From the NCBI GenBank assembly GCA_943788045.1, contig CALSOT010000006.1, positions 558,001 through 622,000 on the forward strand: a stretch of 64,000 bases of DNA, in the 5' to 3' direction. The first letter of the stretch is position 1; each line of letters begins with the position of its first letter. The notes below the pieces were generated by a model, which searched no databases, was not told where the DNA came from, and saw nothing but the letters and a program-made list of their open reading frames with translations. The DNA comes from an uncultured Polaribacter sp. GTDB lineage: Bacteria; Bacteroidota; Bacteroidia; Flavobacteriales; Flavobacteriaceae. Shown piece after piece: positions 9,558-18,423 of this stretch. A program made the translations under genes and the position numbers.

Positions 9558-9619
9558 AATAAGCTAAAACTTACGAAATCTTTAACCAACTTTTAACAAA
9601 TATCAATATGTTAAAATTG

Positions 9620-9627
9620 TAGTTTTG
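9620..9627 (+). promoter_or_regulatory. Probable -7 promoter box of the Bat operon
   Basis: TAGTTTTG matches TAnnTTTG, 35 bp before the moxR ATG. No convincing -33 TTG is present at the usual distance. Confidence 0.4.
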
Positions 9628-9661
9628 TTTTTCGTAAAATAACACCTAACACAATATTACA

Positions 9662-10651
9662 ATGGATGTAGATGTAAGAGCAATTAATGAGAAAATAGAA
9701 AGAGAAAGTGCCTTTATAGATATTCTTACTTTAGAAATGAATAAAGTAATTATTGGCCAAAAACAAATGATAGAATCTTTGTTAATTGGGTTGATTGGAA
9801 ACGGGCACATTTTGTTAGAAGGAGTTCCTGGATTGGCAAAAACATTAGCAATTAACACACTATCTAAAGCAATAAATGCAAGTTTTAGTAGAGTTCAGTT
9901 TACACCAGATTTATTACCTGCAGATGTTGTTGGTACCATGGTTTATAATATGAAGGAAAATGACTTCATGATAAAAAAAGGACCCATTTTTGCAAACTTT
10001 GTTTTAGCAGATGAAATTAACAGAGCACCTGCAAAAGTGCAATCTGCTTTATTAGAAGCAATGCAAGAGCGTCAAATTACTATTGGCGACACTACTTTTA
10101 AGTTAGATGAACCTTTCTTGGTTATGGCAACTCAAAACCCGGTAGAACAAGAAGGAACTTATCCGTTACCAGAAGCGCAAGTAGATCGATTTATGTTAAA
10201 GGTTATTATCGATTACCCAAAATTACAAGACGAACAAATTGTGATGCGTCAGAATTTATCTGGCGGATTTGCAAAAGTAAATCCTGTAGTTTCTGTAGAA
10301 GAAATTTTAAGAGCAAGAGAAGTGGCTAATGAAGTTTACATGGATGAAAAAATTGAGAAATACATTCTTGATATTATCTTTGCAACCCGTTATCCAGAAA
10401 AATATAACTTACCACAATTAAAAGATTTAATAAGTTTTGGTGCTTCGCCTCGTGGAAGTATTAACCTTGCAAAAGCTGCAAAATGTTATGCTTTTATCAA
10501 AAGAAGAGGTTATGTAATACCAGAAGATGTTAGAGCTGTTGTTTTTGATATTTTACGACATAGAATTGGAGTTACCTATGAAGCAGAAGCAGAAAATGTA
10601 ACTTCTGTTGACATCATCAATTCAATTATCAATGAAATTGAAGTCCCATAA
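9662..10651 (+). CDS. moxR: MoxR-family AAA+ ATPase
   Basis: The 329-residue AAA+ ATPase carries Walker A GVPGLAKT (54-61), Walker B LADEINRAP (115-123) and the sensor segment ATQNPVEQEGTYPLPEAQ. MoxR proteins act as chaperone-like partners of VWA proteins encoded next to them. Here it heads the Bat operon, with DUF58 and two VWA genes following. The 68-bp gap to the next gene is the largest spacing within the early operon. Function in Bacteroidota: implicated in stress or oxygen tolerance through the Bat system; the precise substrate is unknown. Confidence 0.93.
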   Translation: MDVDVRAINEKIERESAFIDILTLEMNKVIIGQKQMIESLLIGLIGNGHILLEGVPGLAKTLAINTLSKAINASFSRVQFTPDLLPADVVGTMVYNMKENDFMIKKGPIFANFVLADEINRAPAKVQSALLEAMQERQITIGDTTFKLDEPFLVMATQNPVEQEGTYPLPEAQVDRFMLKVIIDYPKLQDEQIVMRQNLSGGFAKVNPVVSVEEILRAREVANEVYMDEKIEKYILDIIFATRYPEKYNLPQLKDLISFGASPRGSINLAKAAKCYAFIKRRGYVIPEDVRAVVFDILRHRIGVTYEAEAENVTSVDIINSIINEIEVP

Positions 10652-10719
10652 AATGTGTAATTGTGTAAAATTAGACAAAAAGAATACAATTACACTCTCA
10701 AACAATAAAACAGTACGCA

Positions 10720-11589
10720 TTGAATACCAAGGAAATACTTAAAAAAGTTCGTAAAATAGAAATTAAGACAAAACGTTTGTCTAATGATATTTTTGGTGGT
10801 GAGTATCACTCATCATTCAAAGGACGTGGTATGACTTTTTCTGAAGTAAGACAATATCAATATGGCGATGATGTAAGAGCCATTGATTGGAATGTTACCG
10901 CTCGTTACAATGAACCTTATATAAAGGTTTTTGAGGAAGAGCGCGAATTAACAATGATGCTTTTGGTAGATGTTTCTGGTTCAGAATTATTTGGTACATC
11001 AACTCAATTTAAAAAAGACACCGTTACAGAAATTGCGGCAACATTAGCCTTTTCGGCAACTCAGAATAATGATAAAGTTGGTTTAATTTTATTTTCTGAT
11101 GATATAGAGCTGTTTATTCCTCCTAAGAAAGGGAAAAGTCACGTTTTAAGAATCATTAGAGAACTCATCGAATTTCAGCCAAAAAGTAAGAAAACAAATA
11201 TTGATGCTGCATTAAAATTTTTATCTAGCGTGATGAAAAAAAGAGCAATTGTTTTTATGTTATCTGATTTTATGGATGAGGATTATGAAAAAACATTAAA
11301 GATTGCAGCAAAGAAGCACGATTTAACAGGCATTCGAGTTTATGACAAATATGATGAAGAAATTCCAAATTTAGGAATGGTACCAATGTTAGATTCAGAA
11401 ACTGGTGATGTTCGGTTAATAAATACAGCGTCGAAATCTGTAAGGTCAAGCTATAAATTAAATGCTTTACGTTTAGCAGATTATTACATTAACATGTTTA
11501 AAAGAAGCGGTGCAGGTAGTGTTACCACAAGAGTAGATGAAAACTACGTGAAAAAATTATTAGGTTACTTTAAACACAAAGGAAGATAG
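10720..11589 (+). CDS. DUF58 domain-containing protein of the Bat operon
   Basis: The 289-residue cytoplasmic protein of the DUF58 family (PF01882) shows the hallmark YGDDVRAIDWNVTARYNEPY near residues 48-67, followed by a VWA-like fold with LLVDVSGSELFG. It starts with TTG at 10720; the next in-frame start codons would truncate the conserved N-terminus. The position moxR-DUF58-batA is the standard gene order, and DUF58 is thought to couple the MoxR ATPase to the membrane VWA proteins. Confidence 0.9.
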   Translation: MNTKEILKKVRKIEIKTKRLSNDIFGGEYHSSFKGRGMTFSEVRQYQYGDDVRAIDWNVTARYNEPYIKVFEEERELTMMLLVDVSGSELFGTSTQFKKDTVTEIAATLAFSATQNNDKVGLILFSDDIELFIPPKKGKSHVLRIIRELIEFQPKSKKTNIDAALKFLSSVMKKRAIVFMLSDFMDEDYEKTLKIAAKKHDLTGIRVYDKYDEEIPNLGMVPMLDSETGDVRLINTASKSVRSSYKLNALRLADYYINMFKRSGAGSVTTRVDENYVKKLLGYFKHKGR

Positions 11590-11609
11590 TAACTCCGTTA
11601 CTTTTAAAA

Positions 11610-12527
11610 ATGAAAAAACAAATACTCTACATACTATTATTAGTTTCAACGATAAGTTTTGCACAAAAACCTATGGTTAAAGCAGAAATTGATACCATAA
11701 ATATTAGAATTGGTGAGCAATTCAAGTTAAAAATCTCTATCGATGAAACTCAGAATGTTATTATTCCTAAATTAAAGCTAAAAGGCCTAGAGGTAATAGA
11801 TTCAACAAAAACAGATACCGTAAAAAACAGTCTAATTAGAAAATATATTTTAACAGGTTTTGATAGTGGTGCTTTTTACATTCCACAACAACAAATATTT
11901 GTAAAAAACCAAGCTTTTTTAACAGATTCTTTATTAGTAAATGTAGCTACAATAGCTATTGACACTACAAAAGTAAAAAAATTTCCTATTAAATCTATTA
12001 AAAGTGAACCTTATGTTTTTGATGATTTTAGAATTTACATTTATATCCTTTTAGCTGCTTTGGCAATAATAGGTTTCTGGATTTATTGGTTTGTTATCAG
12101 AAAAAAGAAAGAAGAATTAGAAGAAGATACGTATAGTGCTTTACCTCCTTATGAAGAAGCTATTTTTAAACTGAATGAATTAGATGAAAAATTATTGTGG
12201 CAGAACAATAAAGTAAAAGAATATTACAGTGAATTAACTGAAATTGTGCGTGGCTACATTGAGCGAGAATTAAAAGTTCCTGCATTAGAAAAAACGACTG
12301 ATGAAGTATTAGATATGCTAAAAGAGTTTAAAAATGCAGAAACAATTCTGACTTCCGAAGATACTATTACGAAGTTAAGAGATTTGTTACGTGAAGCAGA
12401 TTTGGTCAAGTTTGCAAAATCTAAACCGTTAGCTCTAGAAATAGAAGAAGACAGAAAAGATGCTCAAGATATTGTGAGTGATTTAAAACCTAAACCAATT
12501 ATTGAAGAAGATGATGAATTGGAATAA
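11610..12527 (+). CDS. Bat-operon membrane protein (BatD-like N-terminal region, single transmembrane anchor)
   Basis: The 305-residue protein has a signal peptide (MKKQILYILLLVSTISFAQ), then a periplasmic beta-rich region (about 20-140). A transmembrane segment near residues 143-165 is followed by KKK, then a cytoplasmic helical region with YYSELTEIVRGYIERELKVP. The architecture resembles a short BatD: the equivalent ALHNYLKAKLGIETTDISKE region of BatD aligns by eye with its C-terminal helices. It lies between DUF58 and batA and overlaps the start of batA. I cannot assign a specific function beyond being part of the Bat membrane complex. Confidence 0.72.
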   Translation: MKKQILYILLLVSTISFAQKPMVKAEIDTINIRIGEQFKLKISIDETQNVIIPKLKLKGLEVIDSTKTDTVKNSLIRKYILTGFDSGAFYIPQQQIFVKNQAFLTDSLLVNVATIAIDTTKVKKFPIKSIKSEPYVFDDFRIYIYILLAALAIIGFWIYWFVIRKKKEELEEDTYSALPPYEEAIFKLNELDEKLLWQNNKVKEYYSELTEIVRGYIERELKVPALEKTTDEVLDMLKEFKNAETILTSEDTITKLRDLLREADLVKFAKSKPLALEIEEDRKDAQDIVSDLKPKPIIEEDDELE

Positions 12528-13518
12528 TTTTGAATTTAATAATCCTGGATTTTTGTGGCTACTCATAATAATTCCATTAGTTGCAGTTTGGTACTTTATG
12601 ATGCGTAAAAAAGAGGCTGCAAACTTAAGAATACCTAGTTTAAAAGGTTTTAAACCAGATACGCTTTTATCAAAATTAAAACCTGTTTTATACCTCTTAC
12701 GAATTGCAGCATTAGCACTAATAATCATTGCCTTGGCAAGACCTAGAAATGTCTCTGTAAGCAGAAAAATAAAATCAAATAAAGGAATAGATATTGTTAT
12801 GGCTATTGATGTTTCTGCGAGTATGTTAGCGAGAGATTTAAAGCCCAACAGATTAGAGGCGTTAAAAAAAGTTGCTGTAGATTTTGTTGACAGAAGACCA
12901 AATGACAGAATAGGAATTGTTGTTTACGCAGGAGAAAGTTTTACACAAACACCTATAACAAGTGATAAAGGAATTGTAAAACGCACTATCTCTGAATTAA
13001 AATGGGGACAATTAGAAGGGGGAACTGCCATAGGAATGGGATTAGGTTCTTCAGTAAACAGATTAAAAGAAAGTACCGCAAAAAGTAAAGTAATTATTTT
13101 ATTAACTGATGGAGTGAATAATTCAGGAAATATAGATCCCAGAACTGCTACTGAATTGGCAAAAGAATTAGGTATAAAAACCTACACAATAGGAATTGGA
13201 ACAAATGGAATGGCAGATTTTCCTTACAGTAGAGACCCTAGAACTGGAAAGTTACAGTTTAGAAAACAACAGGTTGAAATAGATGAAGATTTGTTGAAAG
13301 AAATTGCCAAAGAAACAGAAGGAAAATACTTTAGAGCAACAAATAATAAATCATTAAAAAAGATTTATGATGAAATTGACAAACTTGAAAAAACAAAAAT
13401 AGAAGAATTCAAATATTACAATTATCAAGAAAAATATAGGTTTTTTGTTTTCTTGGGGTTAAGCTTTTTATTATTAGAATTTATTTTAAGAAACACATTA
13501 TTTAAGAGTTTTATATAA
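12514..13518 (+). CDS. batA: VWA domain membrane protein BatA
   Basis: The roughly 334-residue membrane protein has two N-terminal transmembrane segments, a von Willebrand factor A domain with the MIDAS motif DVSAS (residues 99-103), LLTDGVNNSGN further on, and a C-terminal transmembrane helix. The open frame extends to a TTG at 12502; I chose the ATG at 12514 because it gives the usual N-terminus MNWNNFEFNNPGFLW, with the ATG at 12511 an equal alternative. It overlaps the preceding gene and is followed 2 bp later by batB. Bat proteins were first linked to aerotolerance in Bacteroides fragilis. Confidence 0.9.
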   Translation: MNWNNFEFNNPGFLWLLIIIPLVAVWYFMMRKKEAANLRIPSLKGFKPDTLLSKLKPVLYLLRIAALALIIIALARPRNVSVSRKIKSNKGIDIVMAIDVSASMLARDLKPNRLEALKKVAVDFVDRRPNDRIGIVVYAGESFTQTPITSDKGIVKRTISELKWGQLEGGTAIGMGLGSSVNRLKESTAKSKVIILLTDGVNNSGNIDPRTATELAKELGIKTYTIGIGTNGMADFPYSRDPRTGKLQFRKQQVEIDEDLLKEIAKETEGKYFRATNNKSLKKIYDEIDKLEKTKIEEFKYYNYQEKYRFFVFLGLSFLLLEFILRNTLFKSFI

Positions 13519-13520
13519 AC

Positions 13521-14567
13521 ATGTACAAAATAGAAGAACCAATTTACTTTTCCCTACTTATAATCATTCCAGTAATGATTGTTTTCTTTTTGTTGGTTTT
13601 ATGGTGGAAAAAAAGAACACAACGTAAGTTTTCGGATTTAAATTTACTAAAAAAATTAGCTCCTAATTATTCAACCTTTAAACCAGTTTTAAAGTTGGTG
13701 ATTTTACTTTTAGGAATCACTTTTTTAGTTATTTCTTTAGTAAATCCCAAAATGGGAACTAAACTGAAAACAGTAAAAAGAGAAGGAGTAGATATTGTAT
13801 TTGCATTAGATGTTTCTAAAAGTATGTTGGCAGAAGACATTGCCCCTAACCGATTAGAAAAAGCAAAACAGATTATATCTAAAACCATTGATAGATTAGG
13901 TTCAGATAGAGTCGGAATAATAATTTACGCAGGTAATTCGTATCCACTTTTACCAATAACAACAGATCATGCAGCAGCAAATATGTTTTTGCAAAATGCA
14001 AACCCAGATATGGTTTCTAGCCAAGGAACAGATATTAATGGAGCGCTAGAATTAGCAAAAACGTATTATAACAATGATGAACAAACAAATCGTTTTTTAA
14101 TTATTATTTCTGATGGTGAAGATCATCAAGAAGAAACAAAACAAGTAGCGCAAAATTTAGCAAACGAAGGTGTAAAGATTTATACTATCGGTGTTGGTTT
14201 AGAAACAGGTAGCCCAATTCCTATGCGTGTAAATGGCTCTATGATTGGGTACAAAAAAGACAGAAAAGGAGAAACTGTACTAACCAAACGAATGCCAGAA
14301 GTTTTACAAGGTATTGCAGATGCTGCTAATGGAAAATATATAGACGGCAATGTTACAGAAAAACCTGTAAAAGTGATTGCCGAAATTATAGCAAATGCAG
14401 AAAAAAATGAATTTGAAACAAAACAATTCTCTGATTATAAAGACCAATTTCAATGGTTTTTAGTCATTGGATTGTTCTTTATAATCGTTGATGTATTTTT
14501 ATTTGAAAAGAAAACAAAATGGTTAACAAAGGTCGATTTGTTTAATGAAGAAAAAGTAAAGAAGTAA
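13521..14567 (+). CDS. batB: VWA domain membrane protein BatB
   Basis: The 348-residue paralogue of BatA has N-terminal membrane helices (about 9-29 and 56-73), the MIDAS motif DVSKS (97-101), the conserved ISDGEDHQEE and a C-terminal transmembrane helix before VDLFNEEKVKK. It is 2 bp downstream of batA and 1 bp upstream of batC, so the three are tightly translationally linked. It would form the second VWA subunit of the Bat complex in the inner membrane. Confidence 0.92.
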   Translation: MYKIEEPIYFSLLIIIPVMIVFFLLVLWWKKRTQRKFSDLNLLKKLAPNYSTFKPVLKLVILLLGITFLVISLVNPKMGTKLKTVKREGVDIVFALDVSKSMLAEDIAPNRLEKAKQIISKTIDRLGSDRVGIIIYAGNSYPLLPITTDHAAANMFLQNANPDMVSSQGTDINGALELAKTYYNNDEQTNRFLIIISDGEDHQEETKQVAQNLANEGVKIYTIGVGLETGSPIPMRVNGSMIGYKKDRKGETVLTKRMPEVLQGIADAANGKYIDGNVTEKPVKVIAEIIANAEKNEFETKQFSDYKDQFQWFLVIGLFFIIVDVFLFEKKTKWLTKVDLFNEEKVKK

Positions 14568-14568
14568 C

Positions 14569-15377
14569 ATGAAGAACATACAATACATCCTTTTATTAAT
14601 CTTGATGCTATTTTCATCCAAAGAAATTTTAGCACAAAAAGATTCTATTGCTTTGCAACGGAAAGCGAGAAAGTTGTTGCGAGAAGGAAATGAGTTATAC
14701 AATAAAAAACAGTATACAGATGCTTCAGTTGCTTATCAGAAATCATTAGGACAAAATACCAAATACGGCAAAGCATCATATAATCTAGGAAATGCTTTGT
14801 ATCAAAATAAAAACTACAAAGAAGCTGTTCCCCAATATGAATTAACAGCACAAACTGCAAAAGATAAATTTACGAAGGCCGAAGCTTATCATAACATTGG
14901 TAACGCTATGATGGAGCAAAAACAATATCAACCAGCTGTTGATGCTTATAAAAATTCTTTAAGAAATAATCCTAATGACGATGAAACTCGTTATAATTTA
15001 GCCGTTGCTCAAAAATTATTAGACAAAGAAAAACAGGATAATAAGGACAACAAAGATAACAAGGATAACAAGGATAAAAGGACAAAAACGACAAAAATAA
15101 AGATAAGAAGGACGGAGACGATAAGGACAAAAAGAATAAAGACAAAGATAAAAAAGACCAAGACAAGGAAGATAAAGGCGAGAAAAACAAGGATAAAGAT
15201 TCTAAAAATAACGAGAATAAAGACAAATCAAAACCTAAGCCACAACAAGGAAAAATGACTCCTCAACAAATTAAACAACTTTTAGAAAGTTTAAATAATG
15301 AAGAGAAAAAAACCCAAAAGAAAATGAATGCTCAAAAAGCAAAAGGTAAAAAAATAAAACAAGAAAAAGATTGGTAG
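14569..15377 (+). CDS. batC: TPR protein BatC, with a frameshift in a low-complexity linker
   Basis: The protein starts with a signal peptide (MKNIQYILLLILMLFSSKEILAQ) and has TPR repeats at about residues 30-150. A Lys/Asp/Asn-rich linker follows, encoded by GATAACAAGG-type repeats. In the sequence given, the frame opened at 14569 changes at AAAAG (15076-15080) and runs to a stop at 15258 as an Arg/Thr/Lys-rich tail. Adding one A there restores KDKNDKNKDKKD and the expected C-terminus (MTPQQIKQLLESLNNEE, ending IKQEKDW) with a stop at 15377, just 19 bp before batD. The deletion sits in a short A-run within tandem repeats, a site prone to slippage or to sequencing error. Confidence 0.8.
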
Positions 15378-15396
15378 ATTAGCAATATCTCAGAAA

Positions 15397-17169
15397 ATGA
15401 AGATGAAGTTGAAATTTTACATAACAACATTTATAAGTTTACTTACCCTTGTAACAGCTGCTCAAGACGCAACTTTAATAGCAAAAGTGAGTAAAAATAA
15501 GTTGGGTTTAAACCAACGTTTAAAAATAGAGTTCTCAATAAACAAACAAGGCAGCGATCAATTTACTCCTCCTAAATTTACAAATTTTAAAGTAGTTGGT
15601 GGTCCAAGCCAATCAGTTAGCCAATCCTGGGTTAATGGAAAGGTTAGCTTTTCTCAATCTTACACATACATTATTCAACCAAAAAGAAAAGGTGAGATAA
15701 CTATTGGAACCGCTAGTGTTAAAATAGGTGGAAAATATATAAGATCTAAACCAATAAAAATTATCGTTTTAGACGCTGTAGAAATTCCCAAAAACCCTAA
15801 TGACCCAAATTACATAGCCCAACAAAACATACATTTAGTTGCAGAAATCTCTAAAACTAGACCTTATGTAGGTGAAGGTGTTTATGTAGAATACAGATTA
15901 TATGTAAGTGAAAATGTTAGTGTTTATAATTACGGCGTAACAGAGGCGCCAAAATATAACGGTTTTTGGAATCAAGAAATAAAAATAAAAGGACAATCAC
16001 CTGTTAAAATAGGCAAGTATAATGGAGAAGATTATCGATATATTGTACTTCAGAAAGCTTTATTAATCCCTACAAAAACAGGTAAACTTACAATAGATCC
16101 GATGAAAATGGAGATTGTTATTGGAGTTCCTACAGGAAGATCAGATTTTTTTGGCAATGTAATTACCAGAAATGTTAGAAAAGAATTTGCTTCTGCAAAA
16201 AAAATCATTAGACCTAATAGTCTTCCTTTAGAAGGAAAACCAGCAAACTTTAGCGGTGCAGTGGGTGCTTTTAACTTTAATGTTGCCATTAGCAAAGAAA
16301 TTTTAAAGGCAAATGAAAGTTCACAAATAAAAGTTGCTATTTCTGGAAAAGGAAACCTGAAGCTATTTGAATTGCCTGAAGTTATAACTCCTACTGAACT
16401 AGAAAAATATCAACCAGAAAGAAACGAAAGAGTACGGGTAAATTCAACTGGAATTTCAGGATCGGTATCAGATTTATATACTATTGTTCCTCAATACAAA
16501 GGGAAGTATAAAATACCCAATGTTTCTTTCTCATACTTTAATCCGAAAGAAAAAAAATATCACACAATTGTTACTGACGATTTATTTGTTGATGTTTTAG
16601 AGGGAAAAGAATTAAAACCAGTTGTAGATACAAATTCGATAAGAAAGCAAAATGTTACTTCTACGGGGAATAATTTTAGATATATTCAAACTAAAACCAA
16701 TTTAGAAGTTGTTGATACGAGCGATTTTTTTAAATCGAACTTGTTTTATATTTTATTATTGCTGCCCCTAATCGCTATACCGATTGGCATTATTATCGCC
16801 AAAAATAATCAAAAAAGAAACAATGATCTTGTTGGAAACAAGCAAAGAAAAGCAGAAAAATTAGCTAGGAAATATCTATCTGAAGCTAAGAAGAAACTGG
16901 GGGAAAAAGAACCTTTCTACGAAGCTTTAGAGCGTGCACTACACAATTACTTAAAAGCTAAGTTAGGTATTGAAACTACAGATATCAGTAAAGAAAAAAT
17001 TACTGGAATTTTAAAAAATAAATCCATTGAGACAACAACTATTCATCAATTTATCGAAGTCTTAGAACATTCTGATATGGCCCGTTATTCGCAAATAACA
17101 ACTACAGAAATGGAAGCCGAATTTGAGAGAGCGAAACAAGTTATTGTTGAATTAGATAAACAATTATAA
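15397..17169 (+). CDS. batD: BatD family protein
   Basis: The 590-residue protein has a signal peptide (about 1-23, ending TAAQ) and several repeated beta-sandwich modules in the periplasm (about 24-430, including KRKGEITIGTASVKIGGK). A transmembrane segment lies near residues 447-469, followed by a cytoplasmic helical domain with FYEALERALHNYLKAKLGI. This is the classical BatD layout and length. It lies between batC and batE. It is the large periplasmic component of the Bat system; molecular function is unresolved in the family. Confidence 0.92.
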   Translation: MKMKLKFYITTFISLLTLVTAAQDATLIAKVSKNKLGLNQRLKIEFSINKQGSDQFTPPKFTNFKVVGGPSQSVSQSWVNGKVSFSQSYTYIIQPKRKGEITIGTASVKIGGKYIRSKPIKIIVLDAVEIPKNPNDPNYIAQQNIHLVAEISKTRPYVGEGVYVEYRLYVSENVSVYNYGVTEAPKYNGFWNQEIKIKGQSPVKIGKYNGEDYRYIVLQKALLIPTKTGKLTIDPMKMEIVIGVPTGRSDFFGNVITRNVRKEFASAKKIIRPNSLPLEGKPANFSGAVGAFNFNVAISKEILKANESSQIKVAISGKGNLKLFELPEVITPTELEKYQPERNERVRVNSTGISGSVSDLYTIVPQYKGKYKIPNVSFSYFNPKEKKYHTIVTDDLFVDVLEGKELKPVVDTNSIRKQNVTSTGNNFRYIQTKTNLEVVDTSDFFKSNLFYILLLLPLIAIPIGIIIAKNNQKRNNDLVGNKQRKAEKLARKYLSEAKKKLGEKEPFYEALERALHNYLKAKLGIETTDISKEKITGILKNKSIETTTIHQFIEVLEHSDMARYSQITTTEMEAEFERAKQVIVELDKQL

Positions 17170-17210
17170 AAATGCCCACAGTGGGATTAAGTAAAATAAT
17201 TTACTCAAAA

Positions 17211-17969
17211 ATGAAAAGAATATTATTTTTATTATTGATCACTACGAACTTAGTTAACGCGCAAAATTTAGATAGCTTATTTGTTAATGCCAACAACTTG
17301 TATAAAGCGGGAAATTTCGAAGGCGCAATAAAAGAATATGAAACAATAGAATCTAATAAATTAGTATCTGTAGAATTGTATTATAATTTAGGAAATTCGT
17401 ATTACAAACTAAACAAAGTTGGTCCTTCTATTTATTATTATGAAAAAGCGCTTCACTTAGATCCTTCCAATGAAGATGTAAAAAATAATTTGGTATTTGC
17501 AAAACGATTAGCATTAGATAATATTGAAGAGTTACCAAAAACTGTTTTTCAAAAACTTAATAAAAATTATTTACAAAAACTATCTTATAATCAATGGGCT
17601 ATTGTTGTAATTACCTTTTCTGTATTGGGTAGTTTATTCTTTTTATTATTCTATTTTGCTGAAATTCCATCTAAAAAACGATTTTATTTTGTTTCAAGTA
17701 TTTTGAGTTTTATATTATTATTAGCGTCCTTATTTATAAGTTATAATCAATACAATACATCTAAAACAAATAATCTAGCAATTGTCTTTGCTGAAGAAAC
17801 TGAAATTAGAAATGCACCTACATTAAATTCAGAAATAGTTTTCAAATTACACGAAGGAACTAAAGTTATTGTTTTGGATGCTGTAGACAATTGGAAAAAA
17901 GTTAAAATTAAAGATGGAAAATTAGGATGGATAATTGCCGAAGACATAAAGATATTATCTAATTTTTAA
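17211..17969 (+). CDS. batE: BatE: TPR and SH3 domain membrane protein
   Basis: The start chosen is the ATG at 17211, which gives a proper signal peptide (MKRILFLLLITTNLVNAQ); the open frame continues upstream to 17172 but only adds a non-signal extension. TPR repeats span about residues 20-95 (SVELYYNLGNSYYKLNKVGP). Two transmembrane helices follow at about 130-185. The C-terminus is a bacterial SH3 domain (EETEIRNAPTLNSEIVFKLH, ending GWIIAEDIKIL). This is the last gene of the Bat operon. SH3 modules of this type often bind cell-wall peptides. Confidence 0.88.
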   Translation: MKRILFLLLITTNLVNAQNLDSLFVNANNLYKAGNFEGAIKEYETIESNKLVSVELYYNLGNSYYKLNKVGPSIYYYEKALHLDPSNEDVKNNLVFAKRLALDNIEELPKTVFQKLNKNYLQKLSYNQWAIVVITFSVLGSLFFLLFYFAEIPSKKRFYFVSSILSFILLLASLFISYNQYNTSKTNNLAIVFAEETEIRNAPTLNSEIVFKLHEGTKVIVLDAVDNWKKVKIKDGKLGWIIAEDIKILSNF

Positions 17970-18025
17970 TTTTTAATTAACAACTATTTCGAAAACCTTT
18001 ATTAATTTAGCGAAAAATAAAATAA

Positions 18026-18373
18026 TTGAGAGTTAAAATTGCATTTTTATTTACCCTTATGTTTTCAATTACCCTAATTACTCCAACAGTAATTAGTATT
18101 TTTGATAACGGGAATGATGTTACTTTTTTTCTAGACATGAGTGAAGAAGAAGAAAATCAAGGTAAGGAAAGTAATGAAGCTGCAAAAGATTTAGAAATAA
18201 AAATTTACCCCACAGAACAATTTGGTGCTTTATTGCTAAACGTAATTCAAAAAAAGAAAAATGTAAGTTTTCAATCCAAAACATACACTTCACAATATCC
18301 CAAAAACACCACTCCTCCTCCAAAATTTTTTCATAACAACCCGTTTACAAAAACTAATTCACAAATTTTTTAA
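18026..18373 (+). CDS. Small conserved membrane-anchored protein preceding the SulP gene
   Basis: This 115-residue protein has an N-terminal hydrophobic segment (IAFLFTLMFSITLITPTVIS). An acidic stretch follows (MSEEEENQGKESNEAAKDLE), then a Thr/Pro-rich C-terminus. The start is TTG at 18026; there is no upstream ATG in frame. It sits 50 bp before the first SulP transporter on the same strand and may be co-transcribed. I do not recognise a named domain. Its placement suggests a small accessory protein, but that is inference only. Confidence 0.55.
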   Translation: MRVKIAFLFTLMFSITLITPTVISIFDNGNDVTFFLDMSEEEENQGKESNEAAKDLEIKIYPTEQFGALLLNVIQKKKNVSFQSKTYTSQYPKNTTPPPKFFHNNPFTKTNSQIF

Positions 18374-18423
18374 ATTCAAAAATTCTCTAAAATAATATTA
18401 TTTAGAGATAAAATTTTATATCT

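Noticed and set aside
15040..15080. Tandem repeats that could be read as a CRISPR or satellite
   Set aside because: Short repeats of about 9 bases within a coding frame; no spacers, no cas genes nearby.
14972..15226. Minus-strand reading frame rich in Ser/Leu opposite batC
   Set aside because: It is the complement of the repetitive Lys/Asp-coding tract and has no RBS, signal or family pattern.
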